From Sphingomonas telluris (lineage in GTDB: Bacteria > Pseudomonadota > Alphaproteobacteria > Sphingomonadales > Sphingomonadaceae), in contig NZ_JAKZHW010000001.1 in the NCBI RefSeq assembly GCF_022568775.1, positions 992,001 through 1,056,000 on the forward strand: 64,000 nt of DNA, written 5' to 3'. The notes under the pieces were generated by a model that did not search any database, had not been told where the DNA came from, and saw only the letters and a list, made by a program, of their open reading frames with translations. Every line of letters begins with the position of its first letter. Position 1 is the first letter of the stretch. Below are positions 31,806 through 40,009 of the stretch, piece after piece. A program made the position numbers and the translations under genes.

Positions 31806-32032
31806 CCGTAGACCGGGGGTGCGGGCTGAGCATCCGTGAAGCCGGATTGCACGATCGCGCCAAGGCTTGCCGTGCCGGACACCTGCTGATCCAGATCGTC
31901 CGCGAGCGCTCTGAGCATCGTCTTGGCGCCGTCCGTCATGCAGGTTTGAGCAAGCTGCCGGCATCCGCTCGCAAGCACCGAGAATGCCTCGAAACGCTCC
32001 ACCGATTGGTAGCCCCGAAGTGCAGAAGCCAT
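31802..32032 (-). CDS. Small hypothetical protein
   Basis: A 76-residue, mostly helical protein (SVERFEAFSVLASGCRQLAQ, MTDGAKTMLRALADDLDQQ) with two Cys and a Pro-rich end. The strong GGGAGGAG upstream of the ATG and coding-like composition support it as real. No family recognised. It overlaps the convergent hydrolase by four bases. Confidence 0.65.
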   Translation of the reverse strand: MASALRGYQSVERFEAFSVLASGCRQLAQTCMTDGAKTMLRALADDLDQQVSGTASLGAIVQSGFTDAQPAPPVYG

Positions 32033-32173
32033 AGGAGTTTCTCCTCCCTGATCGCGGCGGAGTCGCGCCGCGAGTCGGCGCCGTTACATGCGGCGAGAAC
32101 CAAGGAATACTGGCTGACGAAACGCATTAGCCTAGCCGCTCCGCATGTGCGCCGGGACGAGTTCCAGGGCGCC

Positions 32174-32350
32174 TCAACCTGAGGACACGGTCCTCAAGTA
32201 CCGCATGGCGAGAGTCTCGAACGATCGAGCAATTGCGTCGCGGGACGAGCGAATATGCTCTCGCGAGCCCTCGTTCGAGACATCGGCAGCGGAGACGCGC
32301 TCGGCAGTCTCAGCGCTCAGGCGTGCACGAATCCTTTCGAGTTGAGGCAA
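32174..32350 (-). CDS. Possible small helical protein (58 residues)
   Basis: A TTG preceded by GAGGAG at 8-base spacing opens a 58-codon frame (MPQLERIRARLSAE...) that reads as a polar amphipathic helix pair, ending ARSFETLAMRYLRTVSSG. The frame continues far upstream with no support. The good ribosome-binding site and sensible composition are the only evidence. No family recognised. The 140 bp between it and the gene at 31802-32032, and the 150 bp before the next small frame, hold nothing I recognise. Confidence 0.4.
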   Translation of the reverse strand: MPQLERIRARLSAETAERVSAADVSNEGSREHIRSSRDAIARSFETLAMRYLRTVSSG

Positions 32351-32499
32351 TGAATGTGCTCCTCGATTAGCGGGAGCACGACGACTGTCTCTCAGCCGCC
32401 AGCATGCTGGGCGAAGCTGGCGATGCGGTGCGAACGAACTTACCTCCCCATAGTTCATAATCGCGGCCGCTGCAGCCATGGACGGCAGCTTGTGCGCGC

Positions 32500-32664
32500 T
32501 CAGCCCAGTACCGGGATGTCCGACTTCAACTCGTTGATCGGGTTCGCGTGGAACCCGACGAGCGCTAAGGCCGCGATCAGCAGCAACAGCAGTCCGACCA
32601 CGAGGAAACAGCCGCGCCGATTCTTCCGCGCAATGGATGAATTGGGGATCTTCCAACGAGCCAT
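32500..32664 (-). CDS. Possible small single-pass membrane protein (54 residues)
   Basis: An ATG-started 54-codon frame: basic N-terminus (MARWKIPNSSIARKNRRG), one hydrophobic helix (CFLVVGLLLLLIAALALVGF, 19-38) and a short polar tail ending SDIPVLG. The positive-inside, single-helix layout is typical of a bitopic small membrane protein. There is no clear Shine-Dalgarno. A longer plus-strand frame overlaps it but reads as a shadow. Confidence 0.45.
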   Translation of the reverse strand: MARWKIPNSSIARKNRRGCFLVVGLLLLLIAALALVGFHANPINELKSDIPVLG

Positions 32665-32797
32665 GGCGAGCCATGAGGGGAACGTGCGTAGAGCGTTTTC
32701 GAGCCGTGCTTCCTTGACCCGCTAGCGCTTTCACTCGCGGTTCAAGTTCGACCGGGCTATTGGGACCCGCACGCGACGCAATTCCAAGACCTAGACA

Positions 32798-33541
32798 CTG
32801 TCCGCCAGAACTTATCGCCAGCGCTCCGCGCAAGACGAGACCCCGCTTCGCCGCCGCGCGTCGGGCCTGGCGCTCGCCATCGCGATCAACCTGGCGATCC
32901 TCTTCGTTCTGCTCGGTATCGGCGTGATGCGGACGGTGCCTCTGGGCAAGCAGGGCAATCCCACGTTCGTCGACCTGATCCCCGAATCCGCCGGCCCGCC
33001 CAAGACGGCGCAGAAGCAGACCGTACAGCGCAAGCAGGAGGTTAAGGAGCAACAGAAGCTCCCGCGCCCCCAGATCATGCTTCCTCCCCGTGAGAAAGCA
33101 CCCAAGAAGCCGCTAGACCTGCTCGAACTCACCAAGGAGGAAATGGCGGCCGCCGACATCAGCAAGCTCGGTAAGGCGGGTACCGGAGCTGGGACGAGCA
33201 GCGCCGGCGACTCAAGGGAAGTCGGCCGCGGCCCGCACGGCGAAGTTCTCTACGCGGCCGAATGGGCTCGCGAGCCGACGAATGCGGAGATCAACGGCTA
33301 TCTGCCTTCGAAAATGCCAGATGGCGGCTACGGCACGATCATCTGCAAGACTTTGCCCCAAAACCGCGTGGACGATTGCCAGGAACTCGACAATTATCCG
33401 CGGGGCTCGCACCTTTCTAGCGCAGTGCGCCAAGCAGCCTGGCAGTTCCGCGTCCGCCCGCCCCGCAAGAACGGTCGCGAAATGGTCGGCGAGTGGGTCC
33501 GCATCCGGATATACTGGAACATGGACCATCTAGACGATTGA
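32798..33541 (+). CDS. TonB-like protein with non-canonical start
   Basis: The product (247 residues from a CTG) has the layout of an energy transducer: basic cytoplasmic start, one membrane helix (ASGLALAIAINLAILFVLLG), a Lys/Pro/Gln-rich periplasmic linker (PPREKAPKKPLDLLELTKEE) and a C-terminal domain with AVRQAAWQFRVRPPRKNG, like TonB C-terminal domains. After the in-frame TAG at 32792-32794 there is no ATG, GTG or TTG until the GTG at 32924, which would cut off the membrane helix. A CTG at 32798 (reading MSARTYRQRS) gives a complete protein. Either the start is CTG, or the start codon has mutated and the gene is failing. A terminator follows. Confidence 0.6.
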   Translation: MSARTYRQRSAQDETPLRRRASGLALAIAINLAILFVLLGIGVMRTVPLGKQGNPTFVDLIPESAGPPKTAQKQTVQRKQEVKEQQKLPRPQIMLPPREKAPKKPLDLLELTKEEMAAADISKLGKAGTGAGTSSAGDSREVGRGPHGEVLYAAEWAREPTNAEINGYLPSKMPDGGYGTIICKTLPQNRVDDCQELDNYPRGSHLSSAVRQAAWQFRVRPPRKNGREMVGEWVRIRIYWNMDHLDD

Positions 33542-33553
33542 TCCATGTTGCAG

Positions 33554-33579
33554 AAATGTGCCCCTGCGGGACACATTTT
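33554..33579 (+). terminator. Rho-independent terminator after TonB-like gene
   Basis: AAATGTG pairs with CACATTT around CCC-TGC-GGG, followed by a short T run (CATTTTC). It begins 13 bp after the stop codon. Confidence 0.6.
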
Positions 33580-33669
33580 CCCCGCGCGCCCGCACGCCGT
33601 GCCGTGGTATAAGCACAGCGCCTAGGGGGACGACTAGCGTGGGATCGTTTGGGTTCTGGGGAGGAACCT

Positions 33670-33903
33670 ATGACCTACTACCGTCTCTACTTCCTTGACC
33701 GTTTCAGTGGCCATATCGACCACTTTCGCGAATTCGAGGCCATAACCGATGCCGACGCTGTCGCTCCCGGCGACGAGTGGCGCGAAACGGGCGCCATGGA
33801 GCTGTGGGAAGGGCCGCGGAAAGTCATGCGCTGGGAACCGCTCGAACACTCGCCCGAAGGCATGGCGCGTTCGATGCTGCGCGCGATCAGGCCCGTCTCC
33901 TGA
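33670..33903 (+). CDS. Small hypothetical protein
   Basis: A 77-residue protein (MTYYRLYFLDRFSGHIDHFREFEA...). GGGGAGG seven bases upstream sets the ATG; a seven-codon longer frame would place it inside this site. The alternation of a YYRLYFLD strand, GHI turn and FREFEAI helix is seen in small sphingomonad proteins of unknown function. Middle part ELWEGPRKVMRWEPLE. No named family recognised. Confidence 0.7.
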   Translation: MTYYRLYFLDRFSGHIDHFREFEAITDADAVAPGDEWRETGAMELWEGPRKVMRWEPLEHSPEGMARSMLRAIRPVS

Positions 33904-33951
33904 AACGACAGCGTGGCTCCACGCTGGGAGCCACACTGCCTGGGATCGCCG

Positions 33952-34347
33952 CTATCGGCCGACGGAAATACTGATCGCGGCCGCCGCGATCGTGGACGAT
34001 CCGCTCGACGCGATCTCACGAGCTCTCTGCATGGCCCGGTCGATCTGCGGCTGAGCCTGGTTCCAGGCGCTGGTCGAGCACTTCATCACGCCGGCCTTGA
34101 ACTCGAAGCTGCCATTGTCCCAGTTGTTGGCCTCGGTGCAGACGTCGCTGACCGCGCTGCCTACCCTCTGGTGCAGGCGCGCGCCTCCCTCGTTTGTGGC
34201 GAGATCCAGGTCGGCGTAGCTGACGTGCCGAACAACTAGCTGGTCCGTCGGCGCCGTCACGACAACGGGCTTCGCCGCGGCGGGCGCAACCGGCAGCAAT
34301 ACAAGCGCTGCCGCTGCACAGCTTACGAGTGTCTTTCCGTTCGTCAT
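33952..34347 (-). CDS. UrcA family protein
   Basis: A 131-residue secreted protein: signal peptide (about 1-25, ending APAAA), then the UrcA pattern VVRHVSYADLDLATNEGGARLHQRVGSAVSDVC, a second Cys (MKCSTSAW) and a helix QPQIDRAMQRARE. UrcA proteins are small periplasmic proteins common in sphingomonads and caulobacters, function unknown. The start is the ATG of MTNGKTL, which leaves a normal-length signal; an ATG six codons earlier is also possible. Confidence 0.82.
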   Translation of the reverse strand: MTNGKTLVSCAAAALVLLPVAPAAAKPVVVTAPTDQLVVRHVSYADLDLATNEGGARLHQRVGSAVSDVCTEANNWDNGSFEFKAGVMKCSTSAWNQAQPQIDRAMQRAREIASSGSSTIAAAAISISVGR

Positions 34348-34509
34348 TGAAAGCCATCCCATCTGTCCGTTTGTGGACAGCGGGGCACTGCCCTCCTTTG
34401 GAGCTGAATTCATTGGTCCTTCGCCGAACCAAGCCGTGGCTTCGGCCCGTAGACGAACGGGGCTGCCAATCGACGAATGGTTTGGGGCATTCCCGGAGAG
34501 GGTCTTATC

Positions 34510-35034
34510 CTAGTGGGTCTGCGAACCCCCGTCCGGCTTCGGAGCGAGCCAGGTAACGAGATCCCACTCGTTGCGGATCGTGACCAGCAGGGACACGGTG
34601 ATGATCGCGGCAACGCCGTAGGGCGCCCAACCCTTGTCAGCCCAGAAACCGGCAACCACGCCCCCCAGCAGGACGTAGATGGCGGTCGGAATCACTCCAT
34701 AGAACCAGACGTCGCTCCAATGCGGCGTGTCCTCGCCCGTCAGGTTGCGGATGCCGACGATCGACATAATCCCTCGGATCAGACCCCAGACTGCGACGAT
34801 TCCGGCGATCAAGCCCATCGCATGTGCTGATATGTGGGGGAGCAAGGCCGCAGCGCTCAGCGCCAGGACGAAGCTGACGTGGAGTACGACCGGTCCCATG
34901 TAGAGCTTCGAGCTGTAGAGGACGCTCGAGCGAGGACGATCGTGCATGAGCGTCACAACGACGAAGATCAGGCCGATCAAGACCGCCGCAGCGGATCCCG
35001 TAAGAAGGTAGAATTCGCCCCAGCCCTCGAACAT
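34510..35034 (-). CDS. Integral membrane protein, unknown function
   Basis: A 174-residue protein with about five membrane helices (LLTGSAAAVLIGLIFVVVTL, VVLHVSFVLALSAAALLP, MGLIAGIVAVWGLIRGIM, WFYGVIPTAIYVLLGGVV, YGVAAIITVSLLVTI). The start is the ATG of MFEGWGEFYLL; the frame is open upstream over the RTX gene. No family recognised. It lies 32 bp after the metalloprotease gene in the same direction. Confidence 0.75.
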   Translation of the reverse strand: MFEGWGEFYLLTGSAAAVLIGLIFVVVTLMHDRPRSSVLYSSKLYMGPVVLHVSFVLALSAAALLPHISAHAMGLIAGIVAVWGLIRGIMSIVGIRNLTGEDTPHWSDVWFYGVIPTAIYVLLGGVVAGFWADKGWAPYGVAAIITVSLLVTIRNEWDLVTWLAPKPDGGSQTH

Positions 35035-35066
35035 CGCACCGCCATAACGCGAGGTTCGAGCTTCTC

Positions 35067-37172
35067 CTAGAGCAGGAAGTCGCTGCCCGTTAGGTTGTGC
35101 GTACCGTCGAGCAGGATGAGGAAGTCGGCCACGCCATCGCCGTTGGTGTCGCCGGTGACGTAGGTGTTGCCGCCGGATTCTTCGTAGCGGAGCTCGCCCG
35201 CGACGTTGTGGAAGTCGTCTTCGCCGATGAAGCTGAAGTGCTGACGGCCAGTGACGAGGCTGTTGGCGTCGACCTGGTTTAGGTTGATGTGGTCGCCTTC
35301 GGCCTGACTGAAGTCGTGGATGCGATCGGCCGTGCTTGCCGCGAGGCCGCCGAAATCCGCGCTTCCGAACGCGAACTCGTCGGCACCGCTGCCGCCCCAC
35401 AACTGATCGGTGCCCTTGCCCCCAAGGAGCTTGTCGTTGCCAGCACCGCCACTGAGCGTGTTGGCGCCGGAGTTCCCAGCCAGCACATTGTCGAGACCGT
35501 TGCCGCTTGCATCGATCGCCGCTGAGCCCTGGAGCCGCAGCGTCTCGACATTGGCACTGAGGGTGTAGCTGATCGTGCTGAAAACCGTGTCCGCGCCCGC
35601 GGCGGCGTTCTCGATAACCTGATCGAACCGGTTTCCGACATGGTAGGTGTCATTGCCGGCGCCGCCGGACATGGTGTCCGCGCCGGCTGCGCCGTCGAGA
35701 TTGTTCGCGCCGGAATTGCCGACAAGGACATTGTTCAGGGAATTGCCGGTAGCATTGATCGACGCAGTACCGGTGAGCGTCAGCTTCTCGACATTTGCTC
35801 CGAGCCTGTAGCTCATGGTGCTGTAAACGATGTCAGCGCCAGCCGAGCTATTCTCGTAAACCTTGTCGTACGTGTTCCCGACATAATAACTGTCGTTGCC
35901 GGCCCCGCCCTTCATGGTGTCACCACCAGCGCCGCCGTCTAGAACGTTATTGTAGGCATTTCCGAGAAGCTCATCGTTTCCGGAACCTCCGACCGCGTTT
36001 TCGATGGTCACTCCACGTGCGATGGCAAGATTGCCGATCTGTCCTCCCACGTTCGAGAAGGATTCGGCGTTGAGGTCGATCCGCTGGTTGTCACGAAATC
36101 CCGAGAAGTCGAGTGTGTCCACACCACCGCTGTCGTAAACCGTATAGGCAACGTCTGGATAAAGACGGGCGTTGAACACGTCGCGGCCGGCGTTCGAATT
36201 GAACCCGTACGTCGTGTTGCCGGTGCGCGTGGCCGTCGAGAGGCCGTAGAGGGTTTCCATGGCCAGAATATCTGCGACCATTGGCGTGACGACATAATCC
36301 TCGGAGAAGCCCAGGCCGGCGAAGTAAGTGTTCTCGCGCTGGCTGAAATACGACATGACGCTCGTCGACCATGCATCGTTCTCGAACTGTGCGTCGTAGG
36401 GATAGCTGGCTGTTTCGTTGTAATTTCCGGCGTGGCCGAGGCCGAGCGCATGGCCAATCTCATGAACGTAGGACTGGAAGCTGTAGCTATCGAGAGTCGT
36501 CCCATAGTCCGCGAGCCACTGCGTCGAGACGTTGACGTGAGCAGTCGATGTCAGTCCTCCTGACCAGTTGGCATCCGTGAATGCGCCATCCTCATTGTCA
36601 TCGAACGTGATCTGACCGCCGGTCGCAACCTCTTGGAACTTGACACCGATGATGTCGGACCACTGGGCAAGCGCAGCCCGGGCTAGCGTCTTGCCGGCCG
36701 TGGTAAGCGCAGTGATGTTGACGGTGATCGTCCCGCCTTGGCTAACATTGAAATGATGGCTGTCGCCGCCCCAGTAGCCGTAGACCAGTTGGTTCGCGAT
36801 CTGGTCGTTGGTCGCAATGGTCGGCGGAGTGTAGGACTGGACCGTGAGTTGGTAGGTCCCAGATTCCTCATCGTTCCAGGCGCTCGCATCGATGTAGTAG
36901 GCTCCGGAATAGGTCGCCTTGAACGCCAGTTCGGAGTTGAGATTGCCGTCGGCAATGTCGTCGTTTTCGAACAGGATATTTCCGGAGCTGTCACGGATGT
37001 AGAGATATGGGTCGGTGACCGTAAGCCCGTTGAGGGAGATGCTGACCGACTGCCCCGCCGTCAGGGCGATGCGGTACCAATCGTGATCCCCAATGAGCTC
37101 GAGAGCTCCGTTGGTCGTGCTTCCAACGGTGACGTTCACCGTCGTTGAGGCGTTTCCCGGTACGTCGACCAA
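35067..37172 (-). CDS. M10-family (serralysin-like) metalloprotease with RTX repeats
   Basis: A 701-residue secreted metalloprotease. There is no Sec signal, which with the C-terminal RTX repeats points to type I secretion. An N-terminal PPC-type beta domain (about 15-112) precedes the zinc site H237-E-I-G-H241-A-L-G-L-G-H247, the Met-turn SVMSY (Met273, Tyr275) and the M10 C-terminal part. Ca2+-binding GG-x-G-x-D repeats run from about 395 to 600, including two tandem units of 81 residues (about 422-502 and 503-583). The peptidase_M10_C end follows. The start is a TTG with GGGGAG upstream; an in-frame TGA seven codons before the TTG rules out a longer protein. No type I transporter is in the window. 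Confidence 0.9.
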   Translation of the reverse strand: MVDVPGNASTTVNVTVGSTTNGALELIGDHDWYRIALTAGQSVSISLNGLTVTDPYLYIRDSSGNILFENDDIADGNLNSELAFKATYSGAYYIDASAWNDEESGTYQLTVQSYTPPTIATNDQIANQLVYGYWGGDSHHFNVSQGGTITVNITALTTAGKTLARAALAQWSDIIGVKFQEVATGGQITFDDNEDGAFTDANWSGGLTSTAHVNVSTQWLADYGTTLDSYSFQSYVHEIGHALGLGHAGNYNETASYPYDAQFENDAWSTSVMSYFSQRENTYFAGLGFSEDYVVTPMVADILAMETLYGLSTATRTGNTTYGFNSNAGRDVFNARLYPDVAYTVYDSGGVDTLDFSGFRDNQRIDLNAESFSNVGGQIGNLAIARGVTIENAVGGSGNDELLGNAYNNVLDGGAGGDTMKGGAGNDSYYVGNTYDKVYENSSAGADIVYSTMSYRLGANVEKLTLTGTASINATGNSLNNVLVGNSGANNLDGAAGADTMSGGAGNDTYHVGNRFDQVIENAAAGADTVFSTISYTLSANVETLRLQGSAAIDASGNGLDNVLAGNSGANTLSGGAGNDKLLGGKGTDQLWGGSGADEFAFGSADFGGLAASTADRIHDFSQAEGDHINLNQVDANSLVTGRQHFSFIGEDDFHNVAGELRYEESGGNTYVTGDTNGDGVADFLILLDGTHNLTGSDFLL

Positions 37173-37233
37173 CTTTACTACTCCCCACCCTCAACACGCA
37201 ATCGCACAAGCTTCGTCCTCTAAGGACCTGCCC

Positions 37234-37602
37234 TCAAGATTTCGTAGCCTTCGCCACATCCTCCGCGATCGCGTTCGCGAAGCGGGATATCGAGCCGGCG
37301 TTCAGATCGCGATCTGTTACTCCGAGCTTCCTCACCGGTAGTTGTCGACCGCCAACCGAAACATCCGCTGCCAGGATCGATTTCGACACAACTGTGATTT
37401 GCGCGGTGTAATGGCTGTTCGGGGCCTGAGCCGCCACCGCGGCCTCAATCTTCTCGCAAAGCGTCCTCGCATCACCCGCTTCGGCGGGCAGCTTCTCAGC
37501 GCCTACCACGGTGCAGCGTTGCGCCTCGGACCCGGTCATTGCGCAGGCCCCTGAGCCAAGACCCGCAACCGCCAAGGAAAACAAAAGGATACGGCCGCGC
37601 AT
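37234..37602 (-). CDS. Small lipoprotein, unknown function
   Basis: A 122-residue lipoprotein with lipobox GSGAC (Cys20). The mature part has two further Cys (C30, C49) likely disulfide-bonded, a helix TLCEKIEAAVAAQAP, strands YTAQITVVSKSILAADVSVGG and a C-terminal helix ISRFANAIAEDVAKAT. No family recognised. It lies 61 bp upstream of the metalloprotease gene in the same direction. Confidence 0.75.
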   Translation of the reverse strand: MRGRILLFSLAVAGLGSGACAMTGSEAQRCTVVGAEKLPAEAGDARTLCEKIEAAVAAQAPNSHYTAQITVVSKSILAADVSVGGRQLPVRKLGVTDRDLNAGSISRFANAIAEDVAKATKS

Positions 37603-37727
37603 CTCATCCCCAATATTCTCGTGATTCCAGCGCCTTAGTCGAATGAGTGGAGTTCGTGACCGAAAGTGTCAATGCTGCATTCCACGGCATGAGACTTTCA
37701 TGTGCCGAACAGATGGAGGGAACGATC

Positions 37728-38129
37728 GTGGACACTACCGCCTGGGCCCCGCGCGCACTGGGGTTGCTTCGAATTATCGCCGGCTTGCTGTTCCTTGAGC
37801 ATGGCCTGGTGAAGCTCTTCGCTTTTCCGGTGCCGTTCCCCGGGCAGCTGTCCACGCTGCTGCTCGCTGGCGCAGTCATCGAGACCGTTGGCGGCATTCT
37901 GATCGCACTCGGCCTTTTCACGCGCATCGCAGCATTCATCGCCTCCGGCGAGATGGCGGTGGCCTATTTCATGTTCCACGCGCCGGGCGGCTTCTGGCCG
38001 GTCGCCAACCAGGGCGAAGCCGCGATCCTGTTCTGCTTCATCTTTCTTTACCTGGCTGCTGCAGGCCCGGGGGCCTGGGCTCTCGACAATCGCATCGGCA
38101 GCAACCGGGCCGACGCCGCGACAGCCTGA
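37728..38129 (+). CDS. DoxX family membrane protein
   Basis: A 133-residue four-helix membrane protein of the DoxX family: LGLLRIIAGLLFLEHGLVKLF, LSTLLLAGAVIETVGGILIALGLFTRIAAFIASGEMAVAYF (in pieces) and the conserved GEAAILFCFIFLYLAAAGPGAWALD end. GGAGGGA eight bases upstream selects the GTG at 37728 over an ATG five codons earlier. Roles proposed for DoxX members include oxidative-stress handling; none is shown here. Confidence 0.88.
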   Translation: MDTTAWAPRALGLLRIIAGLLFLEHGLVKLFAFPVPFPGQLSTLLLAGAVIETVGGILIALGLFTRIAAFIASGEMAVAYFMFHAPGGFWPVANQGEAAILFCFIFLYLAAAGPGAWALDNRIGSNRADAATA

Positions 38130-38256
38130 TTTGGATGCCTCAAACCTTAAATTCACGACAACCATTTGCCTTGGGAGGCCCTTAAACACCGACCGGTAAA
38201 TAAGGACACAGCAGAGCCACTCATTCGAGCTCGAGCGGCCTGCCGGAACGAAGTGT

Positions 38257-38300
38257 GAAGCCCTGCCCCACTCTGCCTCCCCGGCCCAGGGCAGGGCTTC
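38257..38300 (+). terminator. Strong hairpin between convergent doxX-like and GNAT genes
   Basis: A perfect 12-bp stem (GAAGCCCTGCCC at 38257-38268 with GGGCAGGGCTTC at 38289-38300) with a 20-base loop, followed by TTGCTATCTAG. It can serve the doxX-like gene; the 127 bp between that gene and the hairpin contain nothing I recognise. Confidence 0.6.
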
Positions 38301-38303
38301 TTG

Positions 38304-38849
38304 CTATCTAGAACCCAAGGATTTCGGCGGCGTCGCCGATCCCTCCCCAAGCGCCAGCTGCATATAGACGTTGTCGAGCCAGCGGCCGTTCTTCCAGCCA
38401 GCTGCGTGCAGCCGTCCAGTCTCCTTGAACCCGCAAGCGGCGTGGAGCCTCACGGACGGTTCCTCTGCGCCGCCGATGACCGCGACGATATGGCGGAAAC
38501 CGAACTGCTCGGCGGCGACGCACAGCTTTTCTAGCAGCGCACGTCCGATCCCTTGGCCCGCGAAGTCGGGATGCACGTAGATGCTGTCCTCAGCGGTCCA
38601 CGCATAAGCGGCTCGGTCCCGGAACTGGGTGGCATAGGCGTAGCCGACAACCGCCCCGTCCCGTTCGGCCACCAGAAAGGGCCAGCCGGCGGCGAGGATC
38701 TGTCGGATCTTGGCGCGCATCGCGTAGACGGAGGGAGGCTCGGTGTCATAAGACGCCGTCCCATGGATCACATGATGAGCGTAAATCGCAGCAATCTCCG
38801 CAGCATCAGCTTCAACTGCCTTTCGAACGGTCACCCCCGCGGCATTCAT
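38304..38849 (-). CDS. GNAT family N-acetyltransferase (phosphinothricin/methionine sulfoximine type)
   Basis: A 181-residue GNAT enzyme. The acetyl-CoA pyrophosphate loop is GQGIGRA (98-104). N-terminal VRKAVEADAAEIAAIYAHHV, TASYDTEPP and C-terminal GFKETGRLHAAGWKNGRWLDNVYMQL are the pattern of the phosphinothricin/L-methionine sulfoximine acetyltransferase subfamily. The natural substrate may be an amino-acid analogue; the name does not prove herbicide resistance. Confidence 0.88.
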   Translation of the reverse strand: MNAAGVTVRKAVEADAAEIAAIYAHHVIHGTASYDTEPPSVYAMRAKIRQILAAGWPFLVAERDGAVVGYAYATQFRDRAAYAWTAEDSIYVHPDFAGQGIGRALLEKLCVAAEQFGFRHIVAVIGGAEEPSVRLHAACGFKETGRLHAAGWKNGRWLDNVYMQLALGEGSATPPKSLGSR

Positions 38850-38910
38850 GCGGCGGTCGTTGCACCACGAATGCCGCGGGGCAATGTGAGATCGTAACGG
38901 GGGCGGCCGC

Positions 38911-39369
38911 TTACCCGGTCACGGCCTCACGGTTGCCGACCGCGATCTCGCCCTCCTCGTACCCGTCCCAGTAATGGAGACGTTGCGCGACGATTTTGAC
39001 CAGGGTCAGCCCCGGCGTGTCGATGCCCTCCTTGAACCAAGCGTCGAGATCCTTCGTCCAATGGTCGGCGAAACGATCCTTGTCCTGGATGAGTTCGGCC
39101 TGGCCTTCGATCGTGATGAAGAAGGGCTTCATTCCAAGCATGCCGGCCTTCGACTGATAGGTCAGTCCCACGCTCGGATCGCGCTTGATGTCGCCGACTG
39201 TCCGGGTACTCTCCAGAGTGAAGAAATAGCTGTCTCCATCGAACTCGACCTGCCGATTGTTGCTCATCGGGCGTCCGGCAATCGCTCCGCCTTCAGTGCG
39301 CGTCGACAGCACGGCGAAGTCGATGTCGCGCATCTTTTCGGAGATATCTTCTAGCTTCAGGTCGCTCAC
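38911..39369 (-). CDS. Pyridoxamine 5'-phosphate oxidase family (general stress protein 26-like)
   Basis: A 152-residue split-barrel flavin-binding protein: ISEKMRDIDFAVLSTRTEGG, GRPMSNNRQVEFDGDSYFFTLESTRTVGDIKRDPSVGLTYQ, FITIEGQAELIQDKDRFADHWTKDLDAWF. This is the GSP26/PPOX-like group, which binds FMN or FAD and is usually stress-induced. A GGAGC-N16-CGTT element upstream fits such control. Confidence 0.88.
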   Translation of the reverse strand: MSDLKLEDISEKMRDIDFAVLSTRTEGGAIAGRPMSNNRQVEFDGDSYFFTLESTRTVGDIKRDPSVGLTYQSKAGMLGMKPFFITIEGQAELIQDKDRFADHWTKDLDAWFKEGIDTPGLTLVKIVAQRLHYWDGYEEGEIAVGNREAVTG

Positions 39370-39399
39370 GGCGGTCCTCCCATTTCTGTTCGGACTTCA

Positions 39400-39424
39400 A
39401 ACGCCACACGAGCGACGTCGCTCC
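39400..39424 (-). promoter_or_regulatory. Possible EcfG-like promoter of the PPOX-family gene
   Basis: On the minus strand GGAGC (39424-39420), a 16-base spacer and CGTT (39403-39400), one mismatch from consensus, 31 bases before the ATG. It has the same GGAGC variant as the element at 30385-30409. Confidence 0.35.
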
Positions 39425-39628
39425 GGCATATGGCCGAAAGTCCGTACGACCTTGCGAGTTCGTGGAATTTCCCAACATCCGGGGTACGGCCCGATCAACG
39501 CGCCCCTGATTCACGGTCTCTGCCACTCGAAACTCCAGCAAATCAGCCATTCTTCTTAACTGGCACGACTGTTGCTTTTGTCTCTGCATCATCGGGCCGA
39601 GGGGCCTCGAAAGGAAAAGGGAAGATCA

Positions 39629-39946
39629 ATGCAGAACGTGCAGTCAGCCAATGTCGAGAACGGAGCCTACGAGTCGAACGAACCCGACAGCCTGTTCGGT
39701 GTTTGCCAGGCCATCGGCGAGGATTTCGGCTTCAATCCGTTCTACCTGCGCGTCGTGCTGCTCGCCCTGCTGTTCTTCAGCCCCTGGGCCGTGCTCGGTG
39801 CCTATGCAACGCTGGCGGTCACCGTAGTCGCCTCGCGCTTTTTATTCCCGCGTGCAAAGCCTGCGACTGCCGAGGTCGTGGAAGTTCCTGCTGCCGTGGT
39901 TCGTTCCGAGGCGATCGCGCCGCAGCCCGAACTGATCGCAGCCTAA
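39629..39946 (+). CDS. PspC domain membrane protein
   Basis: A 105-residue protein with an N-terminal PspC domain: SLFGVCQAIGEDFGFNPFYLRVVLLALLFF, then a second hydrophobic stretch (AVLGAYATLAVTVVASRFLFP) and a polar Glu/Pro/Val tail. PspC-type proteins sense or buffer inner-membrane stress. The ATG at 39629 follows AAAAGGGAAG; the 19-codon longer frame is not supported. A strong terminator follows. Confidence 0.85.
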   Translation: MQNVQSANVENGAYESNEPDSLFGVCQAIGEDFGFNPFYLRVVLLALLFFSPWAVLGAYATLAVTVVASRFLFPRAKPATAEVVEVPAAVVRSEAIAPQPELIAA

Positions 39947-39966
39947 CACCCCTCGCTTAGCCCCTT

Positions 39967-40009
39967 GCCGTCCGCGGAAGTCCAACCCTTCCGCGGGCGG
40001 CTTCTTTAT
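39967..40009 (+). terminator. Rho-independent terminator after pspC-like gene
   Basis: A 14-bp stem (39967-39980 with 39988-40001, one T-G pair, 7-base loop) followed by TTCTTTAT. It begins 20 bp after the stop. The remaining 214 bp to the next gene contain nothing I recognise. Confidence 0.85.

Noticed and set aside
32354..32725. 123-codon plus-strand frame
   Set aside because: Low-complexity Ser/Arg composition, no ribosome-binding site; it lies opposite the more plausible 54-residue membrane protein.
38304..38849. GNAT gene as a herbicide-resistance or antibiotic-resistance determinant
   Set aside because: The subfamily is a widespread housekeeping amino-acid-analogue acetyltransferase; no mobile context.
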